Shown here: positions 45,260-54,200 of the stretch, piece after piece
Numbering within the stretch: position 1 is the stretch's first letter
Layout: each line of letters opens with the position of its first letter
The notes under the pieces: generated by a model
Database searches by the model: none
The model's input: the letters and a program-made list of their open reading frames with translations, nothing else
What the model was told of the DNA's origin: nothing
Program-made: the position numbers and the translations under genes
NCBI GenBank assembly: GCA_020696365.1
Contig: JAEHCM010000005.1
Span: 62,001 to 126,000, forward strand
Direction of reading: 5' to 3'
Origin: Thermoplasmata archaeon
GTDB taxonomy: Archaea > Thermoplasmatota > Thermoplasmata > UBA10834
DNA: 64,000 bases

Positions 45260-47089
45260 GTAGTCGTGCACCTCGTCGAACTCGTCGCTGATATGCCTGA
45301 GCTGGTCATCGTCGACATGGGACTTGTCCAGGAAAAGTAGGACACTGGACCCGTGTATCATGGCGAGGTCGTTCAACCTCCTGATGAACGCGACGACCTT
45401 CTCGAACCCGTTGAGATCTATAAGATGATCGAGACCGTCGACCATCAGGCCCGCCCTCTTGGTCGTCATGAGGAATGTGGAGGCAGTCTCCATGGCGTCC
45501 CCATCGAGGTCCTTGGGGTTGACGTTGTCGATATCCGTACTGCTGTCCGAGAACCATCTCACATCGACCTCATCCCCGAGCTCGTTGTCTGCCCTTGTTT
45601 TTCCTGGGAACTCTGAGGTCATGACCATGGCAGGTCTGCCCGAGACGCCCATTGCCCGGATCATACGGTACGCCATCATGGGGTCATGGTCGATCACGAG
45701 GTAGTTCTTGGACGGCTGCACCTCCTCCTGGAACGCACCGCATCTCGTGCACTGGATGGAGTAGGGGTCGTCCTTACCCGAGTGGAGGAACGATTCACCG
45801 CAGACCTTGCACTCGATGGACCTTGTGTCCTGCGGGAAGAGTATCCCGGCGCATACGGGGCACGCCTGCGCGCGGTCGGCGCACTCGATGTGCATCTCGA
45901 CGCCGCACGCCTCGCACCGGTGGAGCTCCTCGATCATCTCTATGGGCTTGTTGCAGAAGCGGCATAGCATCTCGTCCTCCTCCTCCAGCTCGAGGAACGC
46001 CTGCCTGACCTCGATGATCGCCTCCTCGGGGATGTCGAGCGCGGATTTATCGTAAATATATCTGGAGAAACCGTACTCCGCGATGATGGCGGCCGGCACC
46101 AGGAACATGAAGTAATATGAATACACCAGGAGCCCGTCCACCACGAACGAGAACAGGAAGGGCAACAGGTAGAACAACCAAACGACAGCAAGCAGTGCAA
46201 TAGCCGATATCTTCACTGACATCTTCGGTCTGGCGTATTTCCGGTATCTCTTCGGATGTAGCTTCCTGAAATTCTCGAATCTGCGCCTGGGCATCCGCGC
46301 AATCATCAGCGTGCCTATGATCAATATGACGAATGCGATCTGCTGGTTCTCCATCACGGAGAAATTCTCGTAGGTGATGGTCTCGCGGGTTAGCGCACCG
46401 GTTGCCCCGACCTCGAAATCCGACTCATACCATAGGAGCACTCCGGCAGGGGTCCTTACTTCCTGGAACGAGCCGTTGGTCACTTCGGGATACGTGAAGC
46501 TGCCGATGCCGAACGCCGACACTTTATGGCTCAGGTGCATCGACCCCTTGAAGGAGTAATCCACGGTGTCGTTGAAGGCATCCACGAACGCGTCGACTGC
46601 ACAGTCGGTGATGAGAACGACCTTGGAGATACCCTGGCCGCTGCATTCGAGGTCCATCGAAAACGATAGGTCCTCCGTCGAGTCCCAGTCGGTGTAAACA
46701 AGGCCCGTCGCCAGGTCCGACACCTCGGCGTAGGTAACGTTCGGGAAGTCGTTCGCAACCGTCATCGTGACGCCCCAGTACGCCCTTCCGTTCAATGAGT
46801 CAGATATGGCGATAAGCACGTCTCTCGCTTCATTACCATCCATAAGCTGGTTTTGGTCAGCGTCGAACCCCGAGAGAATGCGATGGCGCAACTCACTAGC
46901 CGCATCTCCGCTGAAGGATATCTTGAGGGTGCCTGTTCCCTCAAGGTCGCCTATGCTGGTCAAGCGCATGGTGGTTTCGACAGTCATCCCGGGAACGTGG
47001 TCGTCACCCTGAGCGATGGCGTTCGCAGACAACGCCAACATCAGGCACAAGAAGAGACTCGACGCATACACGGAAATGGGGAATCGCAT
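45254..47089 (-). CDS. DUF835 membrane protein with zinc-finger module
   Basis: The 611-residue protein has a signal peptide (about 1-26), an extracellular beta-rich domain (about 27-245) and about three membrane helices (about 250-340). A cysteine-rich module (about 375-440; CRFCNK, CEACGVEMHIECADRAQACPVC, CKVCG, CTRCG) may bind three zinc ions in a RING/ribbon style. The C-terminal DUF835 domain (about 450-611) contains AGLMVDGLDHLIDLNGFEKV. DUF835 proteins are common in Thermoplasmatota and related archaea and are thought to signal; the mechanism is unknown. Confidence 0.88.
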   Translation of the reverse strand: MRFPISVYASSLFLCLMLALSANAIAQGDDHVPGMTVETTMRLTSIGDLEGTGTLKISFSGDAASELRHRILSGFDADQNQLMDGNEARDVLIAISDSLNGRAYWGVTMTVANDFPNVTYAEVSDLATGLVYTDWDSTEDLSFSMDLECSGQGISKVVLITDCAVDAFVDAFNDTVDYSFKGSMHLSHKVSAFGIGSFTYPEVTNGSFQEVRTPAGVLLWYESDFEVGATGALTRETITYENFSVMENQQIAFVILIIGTLMIARMPRRRFENFRKLHPKRYRKYARPKMSVKISAIALLAVVWLFYLLPFLFSFVVDGLLVYSYYFMFLVPAAIIAEYGFSRYIYDKSALDIPEEAIIEVRQAFLELEEEDEMLCRFCNKPIEMIEELHRCEACGVEMHIECADRAQACPVCAGILFPQDTRSIECKVCGESFLHSGKDDPYSIQCTRCGAFQEEVQPSKNYLVIDHDPMMAYRMIRAMGVSGRPAMVMTSEFPGKTRADNELGDEVDVRWFSDSSTDIDNVNPKDLDGDAMETASTFLMTTKRAGLMVDGLDHLIDLNGFEKVVAFIRRLNDLAMIHGSSVLLFLDKSHVDDDQLRHISDEFDEVHDYL

Positions 47090-47244
47090 TATGTCGACCA
47101 GTGATTCTGATATTTCGCTAGCCTGGTCTTAATGCTTTGCTCTCTGGTTATCACATCTGAGACGGTGCGCTTCAAAATACTGGAAAGGGCATCGGTGGTC
47201 CGGTGGGAGGCATCCGCGAAGGGCACTGGACAGTCGGTCGCGTC

Positions 47245-50124
47245 TCACTCGACATACACGGCGGGTCTTCCGGGTCGAGCATGCCTCGCACGACCCTTAG
47301 GATCGACTCGGGCAGGGTCATCTGCTGAGAAGACATGTACCTCGCATCCGAACTGGTCCGAGAAGAACCGCTTCGCGCGTCCGAGCGCCTCCAGTTCATC
47401 CACCGCGACATAGGCTTTCCTCCTTTCGTCGACAGGCGTACGGGACACCTCCATGGCGATCTCCTTCGCGAAAGCCGGTATCTCCCTCCTGGCCTCCTGA
47501 GGCGCCGACTTCATCGTCTCCTTTATCAACTGCCCGATGTCGATGTTCTTATCGGTGGAAGCCACCGCACTGCCGACCATGTCATGCTTCCATCTCGGCG
47601 CGACCATGAGGACGATCTTTGACGGTCTGATCGAGGTGACTTTCAGTATCTCGGATATGTCCTCCATAAGAGCTGCCACCAGTCGCTCCCCTTTCTCCTC
47701 TACGGTCGCAGCCTCAGACAGCTCCGCCTTCGGGAGAAGGACAGTTGAGACGAATGGATTCATACCGATCCGCTCCCATAGCTCCTCAGCCATATGCGGA
47801 GTCACCGGCGCCATGAGTGGTATCCAGAGCCTCAGCGCTCCCAGTATGGCTTCGGCCGAGCCGCCGCCCCTCTTGAGATACCATTTGAAGTCCTGTGCCA
47901 TCTCGAAGAAGACGTCGTTGGCATATGACCTGAGGTCGTACGCTTCCATGTAACCCTCAAGATCGGCGAGCCGGGACTGCATCCTCGCCGCGAGCCATGC
48001 ATCCATATCGGTAGGCCCGCTGTCCTCGGCGGACACGAGGTCCCCTATGAACGACCATATCCGCTCGAGACGGTCACTGTAGGACTCGACCTTCCCATCC
48101 TCCCAGGCCACATCAACATACAACGATGCGATATGGGCGTAGAACAATCGCATAGCGTCCACGCCGAACCGCTCGGCAGCGTCAGGTATCGGTTGGGCAC
48201 CGCCCTTGGATTTCGATATCTTCCCGCCGGTAGAGGTGATGTACCAGTTCACGATTATGCCTCTCGGCCAGTGCTGAGGCCTGAGAATGGCTACGTGATT
48301 CATCAGGAAGACTGGGAAGTGCACGGTCATGTGCTCCTTGCCGCCGAGGTTGACATCGAGCGGATACCAGTAGTCGAACTCCGAGCGGATCGCGTCCAGC
48401 ACCGATTGCCCCACACCTGTGGCCCTCTCCACATCGGCAGGGGTTCCGCGACCGAGAAGGACATAGTCGAAGAACTCCTCCGTCATGTTCTCGGCCGCCA
48501 CCTTTCCCTCGTTGACGAACCTGGAGGTCACATAGTGTATCGGGTACAGCGTGCTGTCCGCGATGGCCTCGACTATCCATCTTCTGTCGATGGGGAATCT
48601 AGTTCCCAACCAATTGCCCAGCCGGACGCAGGCCCTCTCGCGGTACCATTCGAGCACGTTCTGTATGTTGTCGTAGTACTCCTTTGGAAAAATCCTCATG
48701 GTGAGCGCGTGCTCTTTCGAGCGCTTCTTAAGGGCCGGGTTTGAATAGTCAATGAACCACTGGTCGGGTATCTTCTTGACCAAGACCCGGTTCCCACAAC
48801 GGCATAGGACCACTTCAGAGAGGTCGTAGAACATGGACGCGTGACCTCTGTCAAGCATCTGCCCGCGAACGGCGTCCTTCGCTTGCTCCACCTGCCATCC
48901 AGCGAACTCGCCGCACGAGCTGTTCATGACACCCTTGTGAAACCCAGTCTTGTAGACCTCTTTGGTAGCTTCGTCAAGCCGCTCGTCATCGAGGGAGTCG
49001 ATGCCAATCCTCTCGGTGACCTCGACCGCAGGGAGGGGGCCATATCCCGGGGTGTCGATTATCGCGATCGGCGACGCCTCCGCGATCATCGCCTCGGTTA
49101 TGCCGTACTTCTTCCTCTCCTCGACATCTCGCCTCAGCTCCACGAGGCCTATCCAGTCCACTGGCGCGTCCGATGGGACGCTCATGACCAGGCCCGTCCC
49201 GATATCCGGGTCGCACAGCAGCGATGGAAAGATCGGAATCGCCCTGCCGGTCAACGGCGCCGTGCAGCGCTTCCCCATGAACGATGCGCCGTCCGCTGAA
49301 CCGACGATTTCGACGGAATCCATCTGAAGAGAGAGCTTCTCGGCGGCGGGTCTTGAGACGACCCAAGTCTCGTCGCCCACCCTGGCATCCACATACTCGA
49401 CCTCTGGGTTGACCCAGAAGTTCGTTAGTCCGAACACGGTCTCGGGCCGGAGAGTGGCGGCAACGAGCTTGCGTCCGTCCTCGAAGTCGAACTTGAGGAT
49501 AGTGTATTCGAGCATCTCGGCGTCCCCGCCTCTCGAAATGTCGGTCTCAGAAGCGTCGATGGCGACCGGCCCGTGCTCCACGCACGCGGGCGCGTAATAA
49601 GGCTTCTGGGTCAGCAGCCCCTCAGCCTGGAGCTTCAACATCTGCCATTCGATGAACTTAGTGTAATCCGGGTAGATCGTGCTCGTGAACCGCCGCCAAT
49701 CGGACATGAACCCGAAACGCTTCCAGTAATCGTTCACATAGACCTCGTTGAAGAATCTGACGACCTCCACCGGGTCCGTAAGGCGATCCAGAGTCTCATC
49801 GGGACAGCCGTTCGACCTCAGGATATCCATCGTTGCAGGATCGCCCCGCTCGACCTTCCGGGCGAAGCTGATAGCCCCGTTGCCGGTGGCGTGGGTCCCG
49901 ACAGGGAACAGGACTCTGTGCCCGGTCATCATCTTGTGCCTGACTATCGCGTCTGACACGGTATACCCGCGCATGTGACCGACATGGAGATACCCGGTCA
50001 CTCCTGGGTAGGCGAATATCATGAAGAACTTCTTCGTGCCAGGGGCTGGTTCGGACTCGTTTATCCGGGCATCGTACCACGCCTTCTGCCACTTGCCTTC
50101 CATCGATGAGAAATCCAGAACCAT
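47245..50124 (-). CDS. leuS: Leucyl-tRNA synthetase (archaeal type)
   Basis: The 959-residue class I synthetase has the HIGH motif as LHVGH (in YPGVTGYLHVGHMRGYT), the KMSKS motif as KISKSK, an editing domain (about 220-420), and a C-terminal archaeal extension. It charges tRNA-Leu. The ATG at 50124 is chosen because a TATA-like CTTTTTATGC at about 50162-50171 precedes it by 40 bp; the frame extends upstream of that promoter without support. The tRNA-Leu(UAG) at 56.9 kb is one of its substrates. Confidence 0.96.
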   Translation of the reverse strand: MVLDFSSMEGKWQKAWYDARINESEPAPGTKKFFMIFAYPGVTGYLHVGHMRGYTVSDAIVRHKMMTGHRVLFPVGTHATGNGAISFARKVERGDPATMDILRSNGCPDETLDRLTDPVEVVRFFNEVYVNDYWKRFGFMSDWRRFTSTIYPDYTKFIEWQMLKLQAEGLLTQKPYYAPACVEHGPVAIDASETDISRGGDAEMLEYTILKFDFEDGRKLVAATLRPETVFGLTNFWVNPEVEYVDARVGDETWVVSRPAAEKLSLQMDSVEIVGSADGASFMGKRCTAPLTGRAIPIFPSLLCDPDIGTGLVMSVPSDAPVDWIGLVELRRDVEERKKYGITEAMIAEASPIAIIDTPGYGPLPAVEVTERIGIDSLDDERLDEATKEVYKTGFHKGVMNSSCGEFAGWQVEQAKDAVRGQMLDRGHASMFYDLSEVVLCRCGNRVLVKKIPDQWFIDYSNPALKKRSKEHALTMRIFPKEYYDNIQNVLEWYRERACVRLGNWLGTRFPIDRRWIVEAIADSTLYPIHYVTSRFVNEGKVAAENMTEEFFDYVLLGRGTPADVERATGVGQSVLDAIRSEFDYWYPLDVNLGGKEHMTVHFPVFLMNHVAILRPQHWPRGIIVNWYITSTGGKISKSKGGAQPIPDAAERFGVDAMRLFYAHIASLYVDVAWEDGKVESYSDRLERIWSFIGDLVSAEDSGPTDMDAWLAARMQSRLADLEGYMEAYDLRSYANDVFFEMAQDFKWYLKRGGGSAEAILGALRLWIPLMAPVTPHMAEELWERIGMNPFVSTVLLPKAELSEAATVEEKGERLVAALMEDISEILKVTSIRPSKIVLMVAPRWKHDMVGSAVASTDKNIDIGQLIKETMKSAPQEARREIPAFAKEIAMEVSRTPVDERRKAYVAVDELEALGRAKRFFSDQFGCEVHVFSADDPARVDPKGRARHARPGRPAVYVE

Positions 50125-50197
50125 CGGACCCAGCCAGTTTAGCAACAGAATGTCCGTTCCGCATAAAAAGATTGAGGGCAGCGGGCACGTGCTAGAT

Positions 50198-50500
50198 TCA
50201 GATCCTGCTCTTCGAGCCTCGTAAGAAGTGCGCGGCAGGCACCATCGTCGCAATCACGACTCCGGACATGCTCAGGACGAGCCCGAGGATCAGAGCGCCT
50301 GTGTGACCGAAAAACGAGCCGTCGTCGACGGCACCAAGATCATCAACGCTTCGAGCACTCGCGGCCGAATCATCCGAGAGTGATACGACAGTCACCACGA
50401 AACCTATCGTGAAGAGCGCTATGCCGATGATGACAACAAGTGAGAGGATCAGTCTTCTTGCCCTGCTTGATGACAGTTCGTCTGAATCGTCGACCAACAT
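50198..50500 (-). CDS. Small two-helix membrane protein
   Basis: The 100-residue protein has two strong hydrophobic helices (about 16-41 and 67-90) connected by an acidic loop, with an Asp/Ser-rich N-terminus. I do not recognise it. It lies between leuS and the RHH-FtsZ genes and is divergent from the latter. No ribosome site is obvious at the ATG at 50500. Confidence 0.6.
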   Translation of the reverse strand: MLVDDSDELSSSRARRLILSLVVIIGIALFTIGFVVTVVSLSDDSAASARSVDDLGAVDDGSFFGHTGALILGLVLSMSGVVIATMVPAAHFLRGSKSRI

Positions 50501-50660
50501 CTGCGCATCTTCCCTTGTAGAAAGGACCGAGTCGGCCCATCGCGGCTACCCGCTATAAGCGTTGCTGTCCGCGGGAGACGGCTCGGAGCAGCGCAGCCAG
50601 TGTCAGATCGGGTTGCCTCGTCAAGCGCGTCTCGGATATGGATATGACTCTTTAGGACAA

Positions 50661-50703
50661 AATGTGACATTTTCAATACATATATATACGAATGTATGAC
50701 ATT
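50661..50703. promoter_or_regulatory. Promoter of the RHH-FtsZ genes flanked by two palindromes
   Basis: A TATA box TATATATAC (50681-50689) is flanked by AATGT-G-ACATT (50661-50671) and AATGT-ATG-ACATT (50691-50703). Both are inverted repeats of the same half-site. The RHH gene starts 43 bp downstream. Ribbon-helix-helix proteins bind such paired palindromes as dimers of dimers, so autoregulation is likely. Confidence 0.7.
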
Positions 50704-50745
50704 ATCATCAATACCGCGTTAGAAAAGCCGGGATGGGATGCACAT

Positions 50746-51129
50746 ATGCCTGAGATGTTGGAGAACGAGAGAATAACGCTTCGGCTCGATTCGGACATAC
50801 TGAGACTCATGGACGAGTTCGTTATCGAAAGCCGTGAGTTCTCCAACAGATCGCAACTAGCCCGCGCCGCCGTCTCCGCATATCTCGAAGCGAAGACGAT
50901 GGGCGCTGAAGAGGGGTCGTCGAGAGGTCCGAACGAGGTGGTGGTGCAGCTGCCACCTCTCGTCCTGGACACCATCGCATATCTTGTGGGCGAGGGAATA
51001 TACAGCACGATGTCTGAGGCCTTGGCCGACTGCGCAAGGCATCAGTTCCTCCACGAGGAGCACGTGGAGGCTGCGAAGAAGGATGCCGTCCAACAGAGAA
51101 GTGCGATGAAGGTAATCCCCAAGGTATAG
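50746..51129 (+). CDS. Ribbon-helix-helix regulator upstream of ftsZ
   Basis: The 127-residue protein has a MetJ/Arc-type RHH domain (about 1-50): strand ERITLRLD, helices DILRLMDEFVIES and SNRSQLARAAVSAYLE. A second similar half (about 65-105; VVVQLPPLVLDTIAYLVGEG..STMSEALADCARHQFL) follows, so it may contain two RHH units. Its position before ftsZ parallels haloarchaeal cdrS-ftsZ2, where the RHH protein regulates division. The ATG at 50746 fits the promoter at 50681. It is followed by ftsZ after 100 bp. Confidence 0.82.
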   Translation: MPEMLENERITLRLDSDILRLMDEFVIESREFSNRSQLARAAVSAYLEAKTMGAEEGSSRGPNEVVVQLPPLVLDTIAYLVGEGIYSTMSEALADCARHQFLHEEHVEAAKKDAVQQRSAMKVIPKV

Positions 51130-51229
51130 TGCAAAAGGCACCGCTTTGAGACGCATTGTTCGACTGAGAGACACTCGCGCTGGGGACTCTCTCGCAGTCG
51201 GGCGCTCGGTACACGGAGGCCAGCAGGAA

Positions 51230-52024
51230 ATGACAGAGGAAGGGAGCAAGATTGGAGATTTGATCACCTCGCTCGGGGTGACCTTGGGAGAGCCGTCAAT
51301 CGCAGTTGTCGGCTGCGGTGGCGCAGGGTCCAACATCGTGCACGGGATATACTGGGACTCGAACAGGTTGGAGACTGTCGCCGTGAACACGGACGAGAAG
51401 CATCTCAGGAAGACCGATGCGCACAGAAGAGTCCTCATCGGGAAGGACGTCACCTTCGGGAAGGACGCGAGCGGGTTTCCTGAGATCGGGGAGCACTGCG
51501 CCGAGAAGGCGCGACATGTCCTGAAAGAAGCCCTGAGGAACTACGACATAGTTTTCGTGGTCGCCGGAATGGGTGGCGGAACGGGCACGGGGGTCGCGCC
51601 TATCGTCACGAGCGTCGCGAAGGGTTTGAACGCGCTCACCTTTGCGATACCGATCGTCCCCTTTGAGGCCGAGGGTAAAGAAAAGATGAGGATCGCCGCT
51701 GCTGGTGTCGAAAAGCTCAGAGACGCCGCAGACTTCACCATCGTGCTGGACAACAACCGCCTAACTAGCATGGACGCGGCGCGAGACCTGCCCATGTCTG
51801 AAGCGATGAAAGTGATAGAGAGGAGCGTGGTGAAGATCGTGGATACGGTAAGCGCTCAGACGAGCTCGTACGTCAACACACTCATGCAGGACATCACAGG
51901 ATGCGTAGATGCGCTCGAGGAGCCGATGGTCATGCCATCCCCGAACGAACATGCACATGAGCGGATGTTACACGCCGAGTTCACCCCGACCTTCGACAGC
52001 TTCGACCCCAGCATGTTCGGGTGA
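51230..52024 (+). CDS. Short FtsZ/tubulin-family GTPase lacking the C-terminal domain
   Basis: The 264-residue protein has the FtsZ GTP-binding loops: GCGGAGSN (28-35), AGMGGGTGTG (112-121) and LDNNRL (173-178). A helix H7-like segment (189-215) and YVNTLMQD, which may stand for the T7 loop, follow. After that, only about 45 residues remain and the usual C-terminal domain of about 120 residues is absent. The end is FDSFDPSMFG. The start at 51230 follows GGAGG (51215-51219). The following 170 bp do not contain the missing domain in any frame. Polymerisation by the normal head-to-tail contact would be altered. Confidence 0.85.
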   Translation: MTEEGSKIGDLITSLGVTLGEPSIAVVGCGGAGSNIVHGIYWDSNRLETVAVNTDEKHLRKTDAHRRVLIGKDVTFGKDASGFPEIGEHCAEKARHVLKEALRNYDIVFVVAGMGGGTGTGVAPIVTSVAKGLNALTFAIPIVPFEAEGKEKMRIAAAGVEKLRDAADFTIVLDNNRLTSMDAARDLPMSEAMKVIERSVVKIVDTVSAQTSSYVNTLMQDITGCVDALEEPMVMPSPNEHAHERMLHAEFTPTFDSFDPSMFG

Positions 52025-52195
52025 CTGGACGACGCCTTGCGGTCCTCACGGGAGCTGGCCCCCATGAACTTCACGGTCCGCCGTCAAACGCCTTCTGCAA
52101 ACCCTCTCCGGATACATTTCTGATCTCGTTCAAAGCATCGTCTTCCGTTGCCTAGCCGGAAACGGTTTTATCCGCATATTGTCTTAGCACAGAAT

Positions 52196-53305
52196 GTGGC
52201 GGACTGCATCATCGGTTTCATCATCAATCCGATCGCCGGCATGGGAGGGGCGGTCGGTCTCAAGGGTACAGATGGGGAGCACGTGCTCGGTGAAGCCCTC
52301 AGACGCGGAGCGACGAGAAAAGCGGCGGATAGGGCCCGAGAGACCCTGAAAACACTCCGTGCGACGGACCCTGACATCCGCTTCCTTACATGCGCAGGAG
52401 AGATGGGTGCAAGCCTGCTAAGGGACGAAGGGTTCGAAGCCGAGGTGGTACACGTCCCGGGCAAGCCAACGACCGCTTACGACACCCGGAAAGCCTCGGA
52501 GGCATTGATGGAGGATGAGACTCAACTCATCCTCTTCTGCGGCGGAGACGGAACGGCGAGGGATATCGTGAGTATCATAGGCACAAGATTGCCGGTTGTC
52601 GGGATACCTTCGGGCGTCAAGATGCACTCGTCGGTGTTCGCCTTGACCCCGGCGGACGCGGCACACCTGACCCATAGCTTCATTGTGACCGGAGCGCTGC
52701 GAGACGCGGAGGTCATGGATGTCGATGAGGACGATTTCAGGGACGGTGTAGTCCGCTCGACGCTCTTCGGGCTTGCGCGCGTGCCCGACGACAACGCACA
52801 CGTGCAACCCACGAAATCGTCATACTCCGGTGGAGACGCCGAAGCCGAGGCTGAAGAACTGGCTATGTTCGTGGCTGAGGAGATGCGGGAGGGAACGGTC
52901 TACCTTCTCGGCCCAGGCAGCACCACCGCACATGTTGCGCGTGCCATAGGCCAAGATAAGACGCCGCTAGGAGTAGACGCGTACCTCGATCGGAAGGTCA
53001 TCGGTCTGGACCTCTCCGAGCAGGATATCCTGAGGCTGTCTCAGGGACACGATGTGATCACCATCGTCGTTACGCCGATCGGCTCCCAGGGCTTCATCTT
53101 CGGTCGCGGGAACCAGCAGATATCCCAGAAAGTCGTCCGCAGTGTGGGTGTCGACAACATCGTGGTGATCGCCACGCCGACCAAGGTCAGGGACACTCCC
53201 ATCCTCAGGGTGGACACAGGGGACCCTCTGCTCGACTCAGAGATGAGAAAGCCCGTTAAGGTGTTGACAGGCTACAGACGAAGGAAGCTCATGAGGGTCG
53301 CGTGA
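52196..53305 (+). CDS. ATP-NAD/AcoX kinase family protein
   Basis: The 369-residue protein starts DCIIGFIINPIAGMGGAVGLKGTDG and has the kinase signature LILFCGGDGTARDI and IPSGVKMHSSVF, typical of the AcoX/ATP-NAD kinase-like family. It probably phosphorylates a nucleotide or coenzyme; the exact substrate is unknown. I chose the GTG at 52196 because TTTTATCC at about 52166-52173 is a TATA box about 25 bp upstream, implying a leaderless mRNA. Confidence 0.88.
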   Translation: MADCIIGFIINPIAGMGGAVGLKGTDGEHVLGEALRRGATRKAADRARETLKTLRATDPDIRFLTCAGEMGASLLRDEGFEAEVVHVPGKPTTAYDTRKASEALMEDETQLILFCGGDGTARDIVSIIGTRLPVVGIPSGVKMHSSVFALTPADAAHLTHSFIVTGALRDAEVMDVDEDDFRDGVVRSTLFGLARVPDDNAHVQPTKSSYSGGDAEAEAEELAMFVAEEMREGTVYLLGPGSTTAHVARAIGQDKTPLGVDAYLDRKVIGLDLSEQDILRLSQGHDVITIVVTPIGSQGFIFGRGNQQISQKVVRSVGVDNIVVIATPTKVRDTPILRVDTGDPLLDSEMRKPVKVLTGYRRRKLMRVA

Positions 53306-53309
53306 ATGG

Positions 53310-54200
53310 CTAGCCCTCGCGGGCCTCCCTCTGCTCAAGTGCCTTAAACGAGCTGTCAACGGACTCCTGCATGCGCTTGACCTCTTCCTCAGTCAGGTGC
53401 CCGAACCGCCTCTGTATCGACAGGTAGTCCTTTATCGGCAGCCCTTTTCCCTTCTTGGTGATCCTCACCCTGCCGTTCTCTATCTCGTATAGCGGGAACA
53501 CGTTCGTGTCGACCGCCAGCCTCGCGACCTCGACAGTCTTCATGGGGTTCATCTTCCAGCCTGGAGGGCATGGAGACAGTGCGTGTATGAACTTGAAACC
53601 GCGAACATCCTTCGCCTTCTTCGCCTTCTTGACGAAGTCCTCAGGGTGCGCCACGGAGACGGTCGCCGCATAGGGGATTCCGTGAGCCTCCATTATCGAC
53701 ATGATGTCCTTCTTGGGCTCACGCTTGTAGTCGCGGGATGGACCGACCGGCGTGGTCGCGGTCCAAGCGCCCCAAGGAGTGGCCCCGCTCCTCTGGATGC
53801 CAGTGTTCATGTAAGCCTCGTTGTCGTACATCACGTATAGCGCATCCGTCTCGCGCTCAGCTGCCCCGGACAGTGCCTGGAGGCCTATGTCGACCGTGCC
53901 GCCGTCTCCGGCGAACCCGACAACTGTGACGTCCTCGACGCCTTTCATGTCCAACGCGGCCCTCATGCCGGAGAGAGATGCGCCGGTCGCCTCGAACGCA
54001 CAATACACCATGGGAACCTTGAGGCAATGGCTCGGCCAGTAGCCCGGCATCACCGCCCAACAGCAGGCGGGGATCGTCAAGATGGTCCTCTCGCCGAGGC
54101 CCTTCAACAGATAACGCATGACGAGGTTGGCTCCGCATCCCGGACAGCCTGTGCTTCCAGGGTACGCGTGCTCCACCTCAGGGATTGTCACAGGAGACAT
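53310..54200 (-). CDS. porB: 2-oxoacid:ferredoxin oxidoreductase beta subunit
   Basis: The 296-residue protein has the TPP-binding beta-subunit pattern: GSTGCPGCGANLVMRYLLK, GFAGDGGTVDIGLQALSGAA (Mg-TPP motif GDG-x~25-N) and the VHALSPCPPGW-type cysteine. It oxidatively decarboxylates pyruvate or a related 2-oxoacid. The ATG at 54200 overlaps the stop of porA by one base. It is last in a gamma-delta-alpha-beta operon. Confidence 0.92.
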   Translation of the reverse strand: MSPVTIPEVEHAYPGSTGCPGCGANLVMRYLLKGLGERTILTIPACCWAVMPGYWPSHCLKVPMVYCAFEATGASLSGMRAALDMKGVEDVTVVGFAGDGGTVDIGLQALSGAAERETDALYVMYDNEAYMNTGIQRSGATPWGAWTATTPVGPSRDYKREPKKDIMSIMEAHGIPYAATVSVAHPEDFVKKAKKAKDVRGFKFIHALSPCPPGWKMNPMKTVEVARLAVDTNVFPLYEIENGRVRITKKGKGLPIKDYLSIQRRFGHLTEEEVKRMQESVDSSFKALEQREAREG

